From: Primula veris
Lineage: Eukaryota; Streptophyta; Magnoliopsida; Ericales; Primulaceae
Direction: 5' to 3'
NCBI GenBank assembly: GCA_963682055.1
Contig: OY821747.1
Location: 15,860,258-15,924,257, forward strand
Length of the DNA: 64,000 nucleotides
The translations under genes and the position numbers were made by a program. The notes beneath the pieces are model-generated. The model saw only the letters and a list, made by a program, of their open reading frames with translations. It did not search any database and had not been told where the DNA came from. Positions within the stretch are counted from its first letter, which is position 1; each line of letters opens with the position of its first letter. Shown one piece after another: positions 47,156 through 59,155 of this stretch.

Positions 47156-48902
47156 ATCTCTAACCAGATCTATAAAGATGCCTAGTGGATGTACTAATGA
47201 TCGTACTAACCTAGGGTTAAAAGATGAAATTACTGAACTCATTTATCCCCCATTATAGCATTAAATTAGTAAATTGTTCACATAAGTTTCTTTTTTATGT
47301 AAAAGATATGTGTTTCAAACGTGATTTCTGGGTAATTCAGGCAATTATGTTTCTTTTAAGTTTTCTTTAAAAGTAGGAGAAAATAGTAGATTAATAAAAC
47401 AGTAAGAAGATGATGATGACTTGCTACTTTTTTAACACGCTATCTAATTTACACCAAGTGTCTCTCGTTTGTAGAAATAATCATCACATACGTGTTTTAT
47501 GGAATAAATTTGGAAACTACCTATTTAAGTGCAATTTCACCAAACCTTTTTTTGTCTTTTATTAAGTGTATCCATTTTCCAAAACATTAATAAAAAAAAT
47601 GACGGTTGAGATAAATTTTGAATTGATACCTTATCTACAAAAAATTGAAAAAAAAAATGAAAATCATTTTGAAAGCGGTAACATTTTAATGAAGAACTCT
47701 ATTTGCATGCAAAACTTCGTTATTCCAAATAATCCGCGATGATGCTTTAATTTTATTCATATTTCATAAATAGAAACTGAATAAGCTAAAATAATTAGAA
47801 ATGCTGTAAATTTTTATTCAATGTCAAACATATACTACACACTTAATTAATAATTTATATATTAAGAATTGTATATATGAATACCATACAAAAAAAAAAG
47901 AGGTTAGAGTGCATACAGAAACAGACAAGTTTTTTTCCCAATTCATTAGTCAGGACGAAAATGTGTCAATTTGCGATGACTTTTCAACGGACTTGGACCG
48001 TATATGCTGTTAACCATTTTTGCATTGACAATTGTATCTAAAATTCTATTTTTATTTGGGTATCCATTAGGTTTTGCAGGTTGTTTGCGACGTGCTATAA
48101 GTTGCTCATAACGACCATAACCATTGGGCATGATTCGGTACATTGAGAAATGGGTCTCTCAATAGTCTGTTCTATGTTTCTTCTTTGATTGTTTTTCGTT
48201 GAAATTTATTTTCTTTCTTGCAAGGATCGGCTATTCTTGAACTTAAATGTGGTTACTTTCTTGCAACATTAACTTGAAGTATCAAAAAATCAAGATATAC
48301 GTAATAATGACGTATATCAAACAAAATACCTAAATAAGTCCGCTCAACATTAAATTCCTGAATAACAGAGAGGCGAACCGTACACATGTAACTCAATACT
48401 CGATTAAGGTTTTATATCACATAGTCTTGACATAGAAGAAAAATAGAATTAGAAATTTAATCATAATTAATTTTTTCATGACTGGGTGCTACAACGTGCT
48501 ACAAAGTGCAAAAGTTTACTATGACGAGCTGTGTTAATTACATTTACTTTTGTTTTTGATACTTGAAATAGATTCTCCAACGATATTATACAACCACATT
48601 CAAAATCAAGATAAATATACAGTGCAAATATTTAACACTGAAAATCTTACTTACACACTTTTATAATTTAACATGACGTAACACATTTGATAATCATATT
48701 CATTAATTAGCTTTCACCTCTAAAACCTAGCTTCGTGAGATTTCACAGTCTACACTTGATCTCATATCCCAGTTCCCTTCTATTTTTTTTTTATTATTTT
48801 TTTTTATTATTATTTTTTTTTTTTTGATTCCTCCTTTGGAGGAAAACCTGCGAAACTTGCAGACGACAGGGTTCGAAAATAGTGAATCCATTTTTAAAAA
48901 AA
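47156..48902. other. Gene-free AT-rich stretch
   Basis: No coding recognised; a T-rich tract at 48782-48826. A small minus-strand frame at 47946-48143 shows no domain. Confidence 0.35.
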
Positions 48903-50795
48903 TGTGGGTTTTAGTGTACGTAAAATCAATTATTTAAAGTGCAAGGACTGAAAAGAAATAAACGAATTTTATTTCTATAATGGAATATGACTCTATTACA
49001 AATTTCGACACTTGCAGAATGTAAATCCAATTAATTAAAATTCCAGACAGATTAATATAACTTATTAAATTGCTGGACTGGTTTGTAATTAAACGAAACT
49101 GTCAGACACAATAGTATAAAACTAAACTGTTGAACTGTTTGTTAATTAAAAGAAACTGCCAGACAGAGTAGTATGATTACTAAACAGCCGGACTGTTTCT
49201 ATAAATAAAAGAAATTACATAACTGAAATATAAATTACAGAATTGAAATTACAGAAAAAAAAGGTACTTAAATGAAATTACAGAAAAAGAAAAATACAAA
49301 AATGAAATTACAAGATTAAAAGTACAAAAAGAAAATGCACAAAAGTAAAAGACGAGGCGACTATTAAACAGTCTGTCCTTAACCGATATTCGCCTAACCA
49401 CCTTTAATGTTTCTGGCTTTGTTTGGCGATTCGATCTCAAGGTACAACGTCTCGGATGACTCACCGGAAATTGACGACGAGTCAAGGTCGGGCTGTTGAT
49501 GGGTGGCTCTCTCTGACTAAAATGTAATGTTGTTTAGAGAGATGCGTTTTCTGTGTATTGTATTTCAGAATGTATATTGTGCTATGAGTGGTCTGCCTAT
49601 TTGTAAGCACAACTGAGTAACTCAGCATTAAGGTCACACTTAATACTGACAGTTTTTTAAATTCGAAACTGCGGTATTAACTCTGCAATTATTCTCATTT
49701 ATTGTATTAGTTATAACTTACTGGAAACTTGACCATTCCTGTTATTTATACATAACTCATTTTTCTGGTTTGAAACTTGTGGGCCCGTACGCCTAAACCT
49801 TAGAGGGGGTGAATAAGGTTTTTAGGCGTTTTTTGTCTAATTAAAATCTAAGCTCAACTAACCACCCAACTAGCTCAATATATGTTTACGATAATAAATA
49901 TGCGATGATAATGTATGAATAAATTGAAACATGCGCACAATCACAAAAATATAAGTTGCGAAACGTAAAAATTAAGGAAAGAAATTGACACCGCGATTTA
50001 TAGAGGTTTGGCAAATCGGCCTACGTCATCTCCTCGGTATTCAAGCTACCGAGTATTTCACTAAAAATCTTCTTTCCGATTTTACAAATCCTATCGAGCT
50101 CAATCAATCGATTGGCTCACCCTCTACCCGAGGTTCCTGTTGGAAAAACATGTGAAAACATGAGTGTTTCCGAATGGTCACTGGACCAACTTCGAGTCAT
50201 TATTTCGTGTAACAGCGCTGAGTTGTTTATACCGTACTCAACGTGGTTGAGTAGCCCGTGTGACGAGCTTCGTAACGGTATATCACATGACCTATTCGGA
50301 GAATGGGTGTGAATATAAAATGGCTTCAAAATTGGTGTCTCGAAAGCTCAAATCTGGAAAACCGAAATGGTAAAGGAAAACCATTTAGTATAATCTCATA
50401 TTGGAAGATTAAGAGTTAATTTTACAATATATATACCATACCAACCCATGTAGTTATTAAACTAACATGTCCACATACATCTAAGAGTATTAGTGTGTAC
50501 CACACACGCGCGCTCGCTCGTGTCTCGTGTCTCGGGTCTCGGGCACGGGCACGGGCACGGGTGCGGGCTTGGGATTTGGGATTTGGGGAATGTCTCGGGT
50601 CTTGGGTCTTGGGTCCAAACCCGAATAGGGAGTTTTGTATAAAATACAAAGCAGTCCCTAGAGTTTCCAGCAACAGAAACGCTCCAGCAATGAATGAGAT
50701 TAAATGCTGCGGTTTCAGAATTAATTGAGCGGATTCTGGGGGTGTAACTCCCAGAATTGATGACCAACATTTATGGCTGCGGTTTCATTAGAGGC

Positions 50796-50803
50796 TATAA
50801 AAG
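50796..50803 (+). promoter_or_regulatory. TATA box in copia LTR
   Basis: TATAAAAG within GAGGCTATAAAAGGCAGCCC, followed by a CT-rich leader. The same box is at 57599-57606 in the 3' LTR. Confidence 0.75.
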
Positions 50804-51224
50804 GCAGCCCTCCCCCTCTCATTTCAACACACCAGAACACACACAACCTCACAGCATAAGCATCATATAGAGAGAGAGAACCGCACCACCAACAGCTCGA
50901 CCTGTGGTTCGGTGCCGGTTTCCATACGAGCCACTCTGAGATATAAGTTGTACCTTGGGAACAAAGTCCCGAAACCAGAAACCTTTAAAGGTGGTTCGGG
51001 AAATATTGTCTAAGGGAAACTGCTCAGCAGTTGCCTCTTCTTTTATATTTTCTGTTATTTATTTTTTCAGTCATTTACATTCTGTCAATTTCATTTCAGT
51101 ACCATTTCTTTTCTGTAATTTACTTTTCTGTACTGTTTCTTTTCTGTAATTTACTTTTCTGTACTGTTTACTTTCAGTCTTTACTTTCTGTAATTTATTT
51201 TCTAGTTCTGTAATTTCCAGTATT

Positions 51225-51550
51225 TACAAAACCAGTCCGGCAGTTTTTTATAAACAGTCCTGCAGTTTGTTTTATTTACAAAACCAGTCCGGCTGTTTTT
51301 TTATAAACCAGTTCGGCAGTTTTTTATAAACAGTCCGGCAGTTTGTTTTATTGTTAAAAACAGTCCGGCAGTTTTTATATTGTCAAAACAGTCCGGCATT
51401 TTGTTTTATTGTCAAAACAGTCCGGCAGTTTGTTTATTGTCAAAACAGTCCGGCAGTTTGTTTATTGTCAAAACAGTCCGGCAGTTTGTTTTTTTTTTTG
51501 TCAAAAACAGTCGGGCAGTTTGTTTATTTGTCAAACCAGTCCAGCAGTTT
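51225..51550 (+). repeat. CAGTCCGGCAGTTTG minisatellite in the 5' LTR
   Basis: About 12 copies of AAACAGTCCGGCAGTTTGTT with T-rich spacers of varying length. A nearly equal array is at 57998-58303 in the 3' LTR, with one unit fewer at the start, and traces are in the old minus-strand LTR (49035-49195). Confidence 0.9.
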
Positions 51551-51689
51551 ATTTTAAATTCTGTACGAGTCAGGAATTGTAATTCATATTCCAATTGTGA
51601 GAAATAAAGTGTTATTTCCATTGCATTCCTGTCTTTTAATTTATTGTCCTTTACTTTATTGTTTGTTCGAAATAGTACCAAAACCAACA

Positions 51690-52037
51690 ATTTTAAACAA
51701 TATCTTTTGTGGTTTTACTATTTTCGAAAAGAAAAGGACTTTCTTTTTTATTTTATTGTTTGTTGACGTCTCGGTTTTTATTCTCGCAAAATCATTGCTA
51801 GTTTACTAGAAATTGAAATTTGCACATAGAATAAATCCGAATTGGTTTTAATCTTTTATTCTAGAATACTATAAAGAATTCTTAGTGAAATCAAAACTGA
51901 TTTGATTTTCACGCTAGAATATCTTTTTATTGTTTTTATTCTTTTGAAGCAAACTAATTAAGTTATAATTAGTATTTGCGATTAAGAATTTTAGTTTTCT
52001 TACGAGAAACTAAACGGGTGTTATATTGTCATTTCAG
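51690..52037 (+). other. Leader of the copia element, no recognised primer binding site
   Basis: The LTR is followed by ATTTTAAACAATATC, which does not match the initiator tRNA-Met complement usual for copia. No coding up to the gag start. Confidence 0.5.
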
Positions 52038-53166
52038 ATGACTAATGAGGATCAAATACCCACCGTTTCTTCGGAAAACGTGCAGGGCGCACTTGTGATT
52101 GGCAGTAGCCATAACAATGCAAGCGCTGCGAGTGGGGGGCTCAGGCTGAGGCCGACGCCGCTGCGGCAGAGGCCGATGCTATGGCTGCGGCTGCGGCCGC
52201 AGCACAGGCTGCTGCTAAGGCTGCGGCCAAGGCAGCGCTTGTGGCTGCGGCTAGGGCAAAGGGCAAGGATCCAGCAACGCCGTCTATTCCAATGTTGCCA
52301 ACCTCTCATTTAGAGAAGCCGGAAAAGTTTAGGGGCAACAACTTCAAATGTTGGCAGCAAAAAAAGCTGTTTTATTTAACTGCCCTTAACCTGACTCGGT
52401 TTCTCAAGGAGACTGCACCCGTCCTAAGCGAGGACGATGAGGACGTGCAGACGGTTTCGGCGGTAGAAGCGTGGAAACACGGCGACTACCTATGCCGGAA
52501 CTACATCCTGTGTGCTCTGGATGACACTCTCTTCAGTGTATTCGAGCCCAAGGCTTCTGCAAAGGAGATTTGGGAGTCTCTCGAAAGAAAGTACAAAGTG
52601 AATAATACTGGCGCAAAGAAATTTGTCGTCACGGACTTCATGAATACATGATGACTGATGGAAAGAGTGTTATCGAGCAGGTTGAGGAACTCCAACTCAT
52701 ATACCATAGGCTTGAGGTTGAGGGGCTAGTTATCAACGAACCTTTCCAAGTGGCATTAATGATTGAGAAACTGCCACCTTCTTGGAAAGAGTTTCAAAAC
52801 TACCTGAAACACAAGCGAAAGGCTATGACCTTGGAGGGACTCATTGAGAAGCTCAACGTTGAGCAAAACAACCGCCGATCCGGAAGGAAATGCGGTGGCG
52901 GAGCAGGCAACGCGGTTGCCAAGGCCCATGTGGTTGAGAACGCTATGTCTAAGCGGATACGCTTTGATGGCGTAGTCGGTGCTTCTCTTCAGAAGAAATT
53001 CATGGGAGATTGCTTTGTGTGCAACAAACCGGGCCATCGTGCCACGGATTGTAAGATGCGCATCGACAAGCCCGAACCCCCCCCCCCCCCCCCCCCCCCT
53101 CCCCCCAAAGAGGAAGTTCCAAGGGAAAGGGAGGAAGAGGGCACCTGCTCAGGCAAATGTAGCTGA
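52038..53166 (+). pseudogene. Copia gag, with frame changes
   Basis: Starts MTNEDQIPTVSSENVQG at 52038. The frame shifts at a G-run near 52135, giving an Ala-rich stretch, then gag proper (KFRGNNFKCWQQKKLFYLTA, KEIWESLERKYK; about 52310-52640). A second shift near 52640 leads into ELQLIYHRLEVEGL, LPPSWKEFQNYLKHK and the zinc knuckle CFVCNKPGHRATDC. A run of about 22 C at 53077-53099 encodes a Pro-rich hinge and marks the third frame change before the protease. The capsid-like gag would package element RNA. Confidence 0.85.
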
Positions 53167-56100
53167 GGGAGGAGATGATGCTGGACAGGACTATATGCAC
53201 CTGAGTGCTGTGGTCTCGGAAGTGAACCTGGTGGGGAGCAACCCAAAGGAATGGTGGCTGGACACAGGCGCCACTAGTCACATATGTGCCAGCAAATGGA
53301 TGTTCAAGACCTATACGGTCGTGGACAATGAGAGCTGCTTCATGGGGAACTCGGCTACTTCCAAGGTGGAAGGAAAAAGAATCGTGCTGCTGAAGATGAC
53401 ATCGGGAAAGGAGCTCACACTGAATGGCGTGCTCCATGTGCCGGAAATTCGCAAGAATTTGGTTTCCGGGTCTGTTATGGTGAACAAAGGATTTAAACTT
53501 GTATTTGAATCTGCTAAAATTGTAATCACCTTAAATGAAATGTATGTAGGCCGTGGCTATATGACCAACGGCATGTTTAAATTAAATGTTAAGACTCCGG
53601 CTCCTAAAGCCGAGTCTGCTATTGTGGGTACTAAGGCTGAGGCCAGTACCAAGAATAATGTAACCGTTAATGTTGCCCAAGTGGCCAATAAAACTTCATT
53701 TGCTTATTCTTGCGATTCATTTAATTTATGGCATGGTAGATTAGGTCATGTGAATTCTAATTCTATGAAGAAATTAATATCACTGAATCTACTACCTAAT
53801 TTTGTATTTGATAAACAACATAAATGTGAGGTTTGTGTTGAAGCAAAATTAACCAAGTCTTCGTATCAACATATTGAACGAAGCACTGAACCTCTCGGTC
53901 TAATACACACGCATGTATGCGACTTAAAGTTTATACAAACGCGAGGAGGGAAAAAGTATTTCATCACGTTTATAGATGACTATACTAGATACTGCTATGT
54001 CTACTTAATGAGAAGTAAAGACGAAGCGGTAGAGAAATTCGCTCTTTATAAGACCGAAGTAGAAAATCAACTCAATAAAAAGATTAAAATGTTGAGGAGT
54101 GATAGAGGCGGTGAATACGAGGCACCGTTTGCACAGATATGCGCAGAAAGTGACATTGTACATCAAACCACAGCCCCATACTCTCCGGAGCAGAATGGGG
54201 TTGCCGAGCATAAGAATAGGACGCTCAAGGAAATGATGAATGCCATGTTAATAAGTTCTGGGTTACCCCAGAACATGTGGGGGGAAGCGCTGCTTTCCGC
54301 CAACTATGTATTGAACAAGCTACCGCATAAGAAGCGTGATAAACCACCTTATGAACTATGAAAAGGCCATCGACCGAGCTACAAATTCTTAAGGGTTTGG
54401 GGTTGTCTAGCAAAGGTCCTTGTCTCGCTTCCGAAAATAACGAGAATAGGGCCAAAGACGGTAGACTTTGTGTTCATAGGATATGCACAAAACAGTAGTG
54501 CTTATCGTTTTCTCGTGCACAAGTCGGATAATCCCGATGTGCATGTATATACTATCATCGAAGCTCGAGAAGCTTCTTTCTTCGAGGAGATCTTTCCCCG
54601 CAAGTCTTCCATAACTGTAGAGACTGAGGAGTCAAACAGTGAGGAAAATGTGGGGGCAAGTGAACCGTTGGAGGAAGAAGAAGAAGAGCCTCGACGTAGT
54701 AAAAGGGCTAGAAAGGAAACGCCTTTCGGTTCAGATTTTGTAACCTTCATGATAGAAGGCGAACCGGCGACATTCAAACAAGCAATGTCTTCCCCGGAAG
54801 CCCAATATTGGGAGGAGGCGATCAACAATGAGGTTGAATCAATATTACAAAATCACACGTGGGAACTAGTGGATTTACCACCCGGGTGTAAGCCACTAGG
54901 ACACAAGTAGATCTTCAAGAGGAAGAGAAAGCTCGATGGAACGATCGAGAAATACAAGGCGAGACTTGTAGTAAAAGGTTTTAGACAAACCGAAGGTGTC
55001 GACTATTTCGACACCTATGCTCATGTCTCCAGGAAGACGTCAATTCGGATAGTCATTGCTCTCGCAGCACTGTTCAATCTGGAAATACATCAAATGGATG
55101 TTAAAACGGCGTTCTTGAATGGTGAGCTGGAAGAGGAAATTTACATGGAACAACCGGAAGGGTTTGTGGTTCCAGGTAAAACTCACAAGGTGTGTAAACT
55201 TGTGAAGTCCTTGTATGGACTTAAACAAGCACCTAAACAATGGCACGAAAAATTTGATAGAGTGATGCTATCAGACGGTTTTCGAATAAACGAATGTGAC
55301 AAATGCATCTACGTGAAAGGTAATGAAAAGGACTACGTGGTAGTCTGCCTCTACGTAGATAACATGATAATAATATGGAGTATTTATAACATCAACTCCA
55401 CTAAGAAAATGTTGTCACAAAAATTCGAGATGAAAGACTTGGGTGTCGCTGATGTTATACTTGGTATGAAAATTACCAAGACATCAGACGGATATGCGCT
55501 ATCTCAAACTCACTATGTCAAGTAGATGCTTGACAAATTTGATAAAGATAGTAGAGCTACATCCAGAACTCCGATAGAGATCTCAACCACCCTGAAAAAG
55601 AATTTTGGGGAGAGTGTGAGACAATTGGAATACTCTCGAGTAATAGGCAGTCTGATGTACGTCATGAACTGTACTAGACCAGACATAGCCAACTCAGTGA
55701 GTAGACTGAGTAGGTATACCAGTAATCCCAATGAGGAACACTGGAAGGCCATCATGAGACTTCTCAGATACATGAGATACACAGCCGACCGAGGGTTGCA
55801 TTATACCAGATATCCAGCTGTACTGGAAGGGTATTCTGATGTGAACTGGATCTCGGATTCCAACAGTACATGATCCACTAGCGGATATGTGTTCGTGATG
55901 GGAGGAGCAGCTGTGTCATGGAGATCATCCAAGCAGACCTGCATAGCTAGATCAACTATGGAATCCGAGTTCATAGCTTTGGATCTAGCAACAGAAGAGG
56001 CTGACTGGCTGAGAAGCTTTCTGGAAGGAATTCCAATGTGGTCGAAACCTGTCCCTGCAATAAGCATGCACTGCAATAGTCAGTCGGCTATTGGGCGGGC

Positions 56101-56404
56101 GCAGGATCATATGTATAATGGAAAGTCCTGACATATTCGTCGAAGACATAAATCCGTAAGAGAATTGTTAGCTAACGGTGTGGTGTCATTAGATTTTGTG
56201 AGATCTAAAGACAATATAGCGGATCCATTTACAAAAGGCTTAACTCAGGTAGGAGTTGAAGTTTCATCGAGGGGAATGGGGTTGAAGCCCATCAAACTGG
56301 AAACCTCCTCAGAGGCAACCCAACACGAACTGGATTCTCCAGCCTCGGGTTCAACGGGAAAACCAAACTGTGGGGGTGACCGAACAAAGCACTCGGGAAC
56401 TTAA
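53100..56404 (+). pseudogene. Copia pol: protease, integrase, reverse transcriptase, RNase H
   Basis: One frame interrupted by five stops (TGA 54359, TAG 54908, TAG 55523, TGA 55871, TGA 56129). Protease: WWLDTGATSHIC near 53260. GAG-pre-integrase: LWHGRLGHVNSNSMKKL near 53730. Integrase core: FITFIDDYTRYCYVYL, RSDRGGEYEA and NGVAEHKNRTLKEM (53960-54240). Reverse transcriptase: IHQMDVKTAFLNGELEEEIY, SLYGLKQAPKQWH, CLYVDNMII (55090-55370); the usual YVDD reads YVDN. RNase H region: [33 protein letters not shown] (55680-55980), then IADPFTKGL. Stops at TGG, CGA or CAG contexts look like C-to-T or G-to-A changes. Confidence 0.9.
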
Positions 56405-56870
56405 GTTCCCAGCCCATTTTTAGGATGAAAGAGTGATAGACCTAGACCATCTTAAGGGTGAGCATGAGGCTCTTAATGAAAACAAGTATCTCGAAGGTCG
56501 AGAGGGGTGAGTCAGGACACCCTTGACTTGAAATCACCTATGACGAGTGTGTATGGCCGATACTATGTGATGAGCCATGGGCTAAATCGCTAGAGCACTC
56601 GGTTGAATTTTACCAATGCAGTCTACGGCCAAATATGGACAACAACCAAAGAGCTTAGTAAGTGGTGTAGAGAGGACACTGTGTGCGCATTACCCTGGTA
56701 TGCACAAACGCTAAAGGGTTCAAGGCTTAAAGGCTACCCAATAGTAGCATATCAGATTTTACGTCACTACGGCAGATTCAAGGCGTGCGCTACCTGTCCT
56801 TATGCAGTGAACTCTTGCGGTTCTCTCGTATGCATTTAGGAGCATTTTTATTTTCAGCCAATTGCATTCA
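56405..56870 (+). other. 3' untranslated region of the copia element
   Basis: No coding; the frame at 56603-56839 shows no domain. Ends at the polypurine tract. Confidence 0.5.
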
Positions 56871-56880
56871 TGTGGGGGAT
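56871..56880 (+). promoter_or_regulatory. Polypurine tract of the copia element
   Basis: TGTGGGGGAT abuts the 3' LTR start TGTTGG. Confidence 0.85.
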
Positions 56881-58439
56881 TGTTGGAAAAACATATGAAA
56901 ACATGGGTGTTTCCGAATGGTCACTGGACCAACTTCGAGTCATTATTTCGTGTAACAGCGCTGAGTTGTTTATACCGTACTCAACGTGGTTGAGTAGCCC
57001 GTATGACGAGCTTCGTAACGGTATATCACATGTCCTATTCGGAGAATGGGTGTGAATACAAAGTGGTTTCAAAGTTGGTGCCTCGAAAGCTCAAATCTGC
57101 AAAACCGAAATGGTAAAGGAAACCATTTAGTATAATCCCATATTGGAAGATTAAGAGTTAATTTTACAATATATATACCATACCAACCCATGTAGTTATT
57201 AAACTAACATGTCCACATACACCTAAGAGTATTAGTGTGTACCACACACGCGCACTGGCTCGTGTCTCGTGTCTCGGGCTCGGGCTCGGGCACGGGCGCG
57301 GGCACGGGCGCGGGTGAGGGCGTGGGCGTGGGCTTGGGCTTGGGCTTGCGCTTGGGCTTGGGATTTGGGATTTGGGGAATGTCTCGGGTCTCGGGTCTTG
57401 GGTCTTGGGTCTTGGGTCCAAACCCGAATAGGGAGTTTTGTATAAAATACAAAGCAGTCCCTAGAGTTTCCAGCAACAGAAACGCTCCAGCAATGAATGA
57501 GATTAAATGCTGCGGTTTCAGAATTAATTGAGCGGATTCTGGGGGTGTAACTCCCAGAATTGATGACCAACATTTATGGCTGCGGTTTCGTTAGAGGCTA
57601 TAAAAGGCAGCCCTCCCTCTTTCATTTCAACACACCAGAACACACACAACCTCACAGCATAAGCATCATATAGAGAGAGAGAACCGCACCACCAACAGCT
57701 CGACCTGTGGTTCGGTGCCGGTTTCCATACGAGCCACTCTGAGATATAAGTTGTACCTTGGGAACAAAGTCCCGAAACCAGAAACCTTTAAAGGTGGTTC
57801 GGGAAATATTGTCTAAGGGAAACTGCTCAGCAGTTGTCTCTTCTTTTATATTTTCTATTATTTATTTTTTCAGTCATTTACATTCTGTCAATTTCATTTC
57901 AGTACCATTTCTTTTCTGTAATTTACTTTTCTGTACTGTTTACTTTCAGTCTTTACTTTCTGTAATTTATTTTCTAGTTCTGTAATTTCCAGTATTTACA
58001 AAACCAGTCCTGCAGTTTGTTTTATTTACAAAACCAGTCCGGCAGTTTTTTTATAAACCAGTTCGGCAGTTTTTTATAAACAGTCCGGCAGTTTGTTTTA
58101 TTGTTAAAAACAGTCCGGCAGTTTTTATATTGTCAAAACAGTCCGGCATTTTGTTTTATTGTCAAAACAGTCCGGCAGTTTGTTTATTGTCAAAACAGTC
58201 CGGCAGTTTGTTTATTGTCAAAACAGTCCGGCAGTTTGTTTTTTTTTTTGTCAAAAACAGTCGGGCAGTTTGTTTATTTGTCAAACCAGTCCAGCAGTTT
58301 ATTTTAAATTTTGTACGAGTCAGGAATTGTAATTCATATTCCAATTGTGAGAAATAAAGTGTTATTTCCATTGCGTTCTTGTCTTTTAATTTATTGTCCT
58401 TTACTTTATTGTTTGTTCGAAATAGTACCAAAACCAACA
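56881..58439 (+). repeat. 3' LTR of copia element (1559 bp)
   Basis: Same layout as the 5' LTR. The GC-rich tract (57275-57420) is longer, with GGGCTTGGGCTTGGG units, and a ~30-bp T-rich segment near 57940 is missing. Confidence 0.95.
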
Positions 58440-58957
58440 GTTCCTACTCTTGATACAAGTGCAAGCGAACACGTTTACGAGTCAACGACTCCCCCTCAAT
58501 CTATGAGTACCCAAGTGTTTAACCTAGAACTTTTAACCAATACTTTGGCTTAAAAGCTTCTACCCAAACACTCTCTCACAAATGAGCTTATAATTTGCTC
58601 TTTACAATTTTATCGAAATTGAAACAACACTCACAATTTAATTGCTTCTAAATAAGCTAATTTGTGAAGTTTGATGATGTTGGATCTTTGTTTGAGCTCG
58701 AATCGCTTTCTCTTCAATATCCCTCTTTTTGAGCTTTTTCTCACCAATGGTGATTTTAAGTGTGTAGGATGGAGAGGGGTTGAAGGATTATGATATGTAT
58801 TGATTGGGTTGTAAAATAGTTGGTCTCAAACAATGAATTTGGGAGGTATTTGAAGGATAAAAGGCTTTGTTACCGTTGTATGAGGTGTTATGCTTTTATC
58901 CATTGGTTTTAAGCAATTTTCTAGAATAAGCTGAAAAGCTGTTTTTGAAATTTGCAG

Positions 58958-59155
58958 AAAACGATCGGTCGTTTTCTACAGTCGATCGGTCGTTTTCAGA
59001 AAACGATCGGTCGTTTTCAGAAAACGATCGGTCGTTTTCAGAAAACGATCGGTCGTTTTGAGAAAACGAACGGTCGTTTTTATAACGATCTCTCTGGAAG
59101 AATTTTGGACCAAAACGATCGGTCGTTTTTGTCCAGACGATCGGTCGTTTTCTAC
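58958..59155. repeat. Palindromic AACGATCGGTCGTTTT array within LTR family B
   Basis: At least eight copies of AAAACGATCGGTCGTTTTC, five of them in a strict 21-bp tandem. Each unit is an almost perfect palindrome. In the sister LTR at 27933-29111 the same place (about 28765-28885) has different units built on TTCGACATGTTGGAAA. Confidence 0.9.

Larger units (their letters stand above)
50138..51689 (+). repeat. 5' LTR of copia element (1552 bp)
   Basis: TGTTGGAAAAAC ... ACCAACA. Holds a GGGCACGGGCACGGG-type GC-rich tract (50525-50580), a TATA box at 50796, a CAGTCCGGCAG minisatellite (51225-51550) and AATAAA at 51603. Small open frames across it are not genes. Confidence 0.95.
50138..58439 (+). 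mobile_element. Ty1/copia LTR retrotransposon, young but coding-defective
   Basis: 8302 bp with LTRs at 50138-51689 and 56881-58439, a perfect 5-bp target duplication GTTCC (50133-50137, 58440-58444), gag then protease-integrase-RT-RNase H order (copia order), and a polypurine tract before the 3' LTR. The LTRs differ by roughly 25 substitutions by eye plus a few indels, so about 2 percent. The coding region nevertheless has three frame changes and five in-frame stops, so this copy could have been mobilised only in trans or decayed fast. Confidence 0.95.

Noticed and set aside
46807..47242. Phe/Gly-rich proteins on the minus strand
   Set aside because: Translations of the degenerate AACCGAAAA repeat.
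51351..51690. Proteins with repeated SPAVCLLSKQSG-type units, in both copia LTRs
   Set aside because: They are translations of the CAGTCCGGCAG minisatellite in the LTRs.
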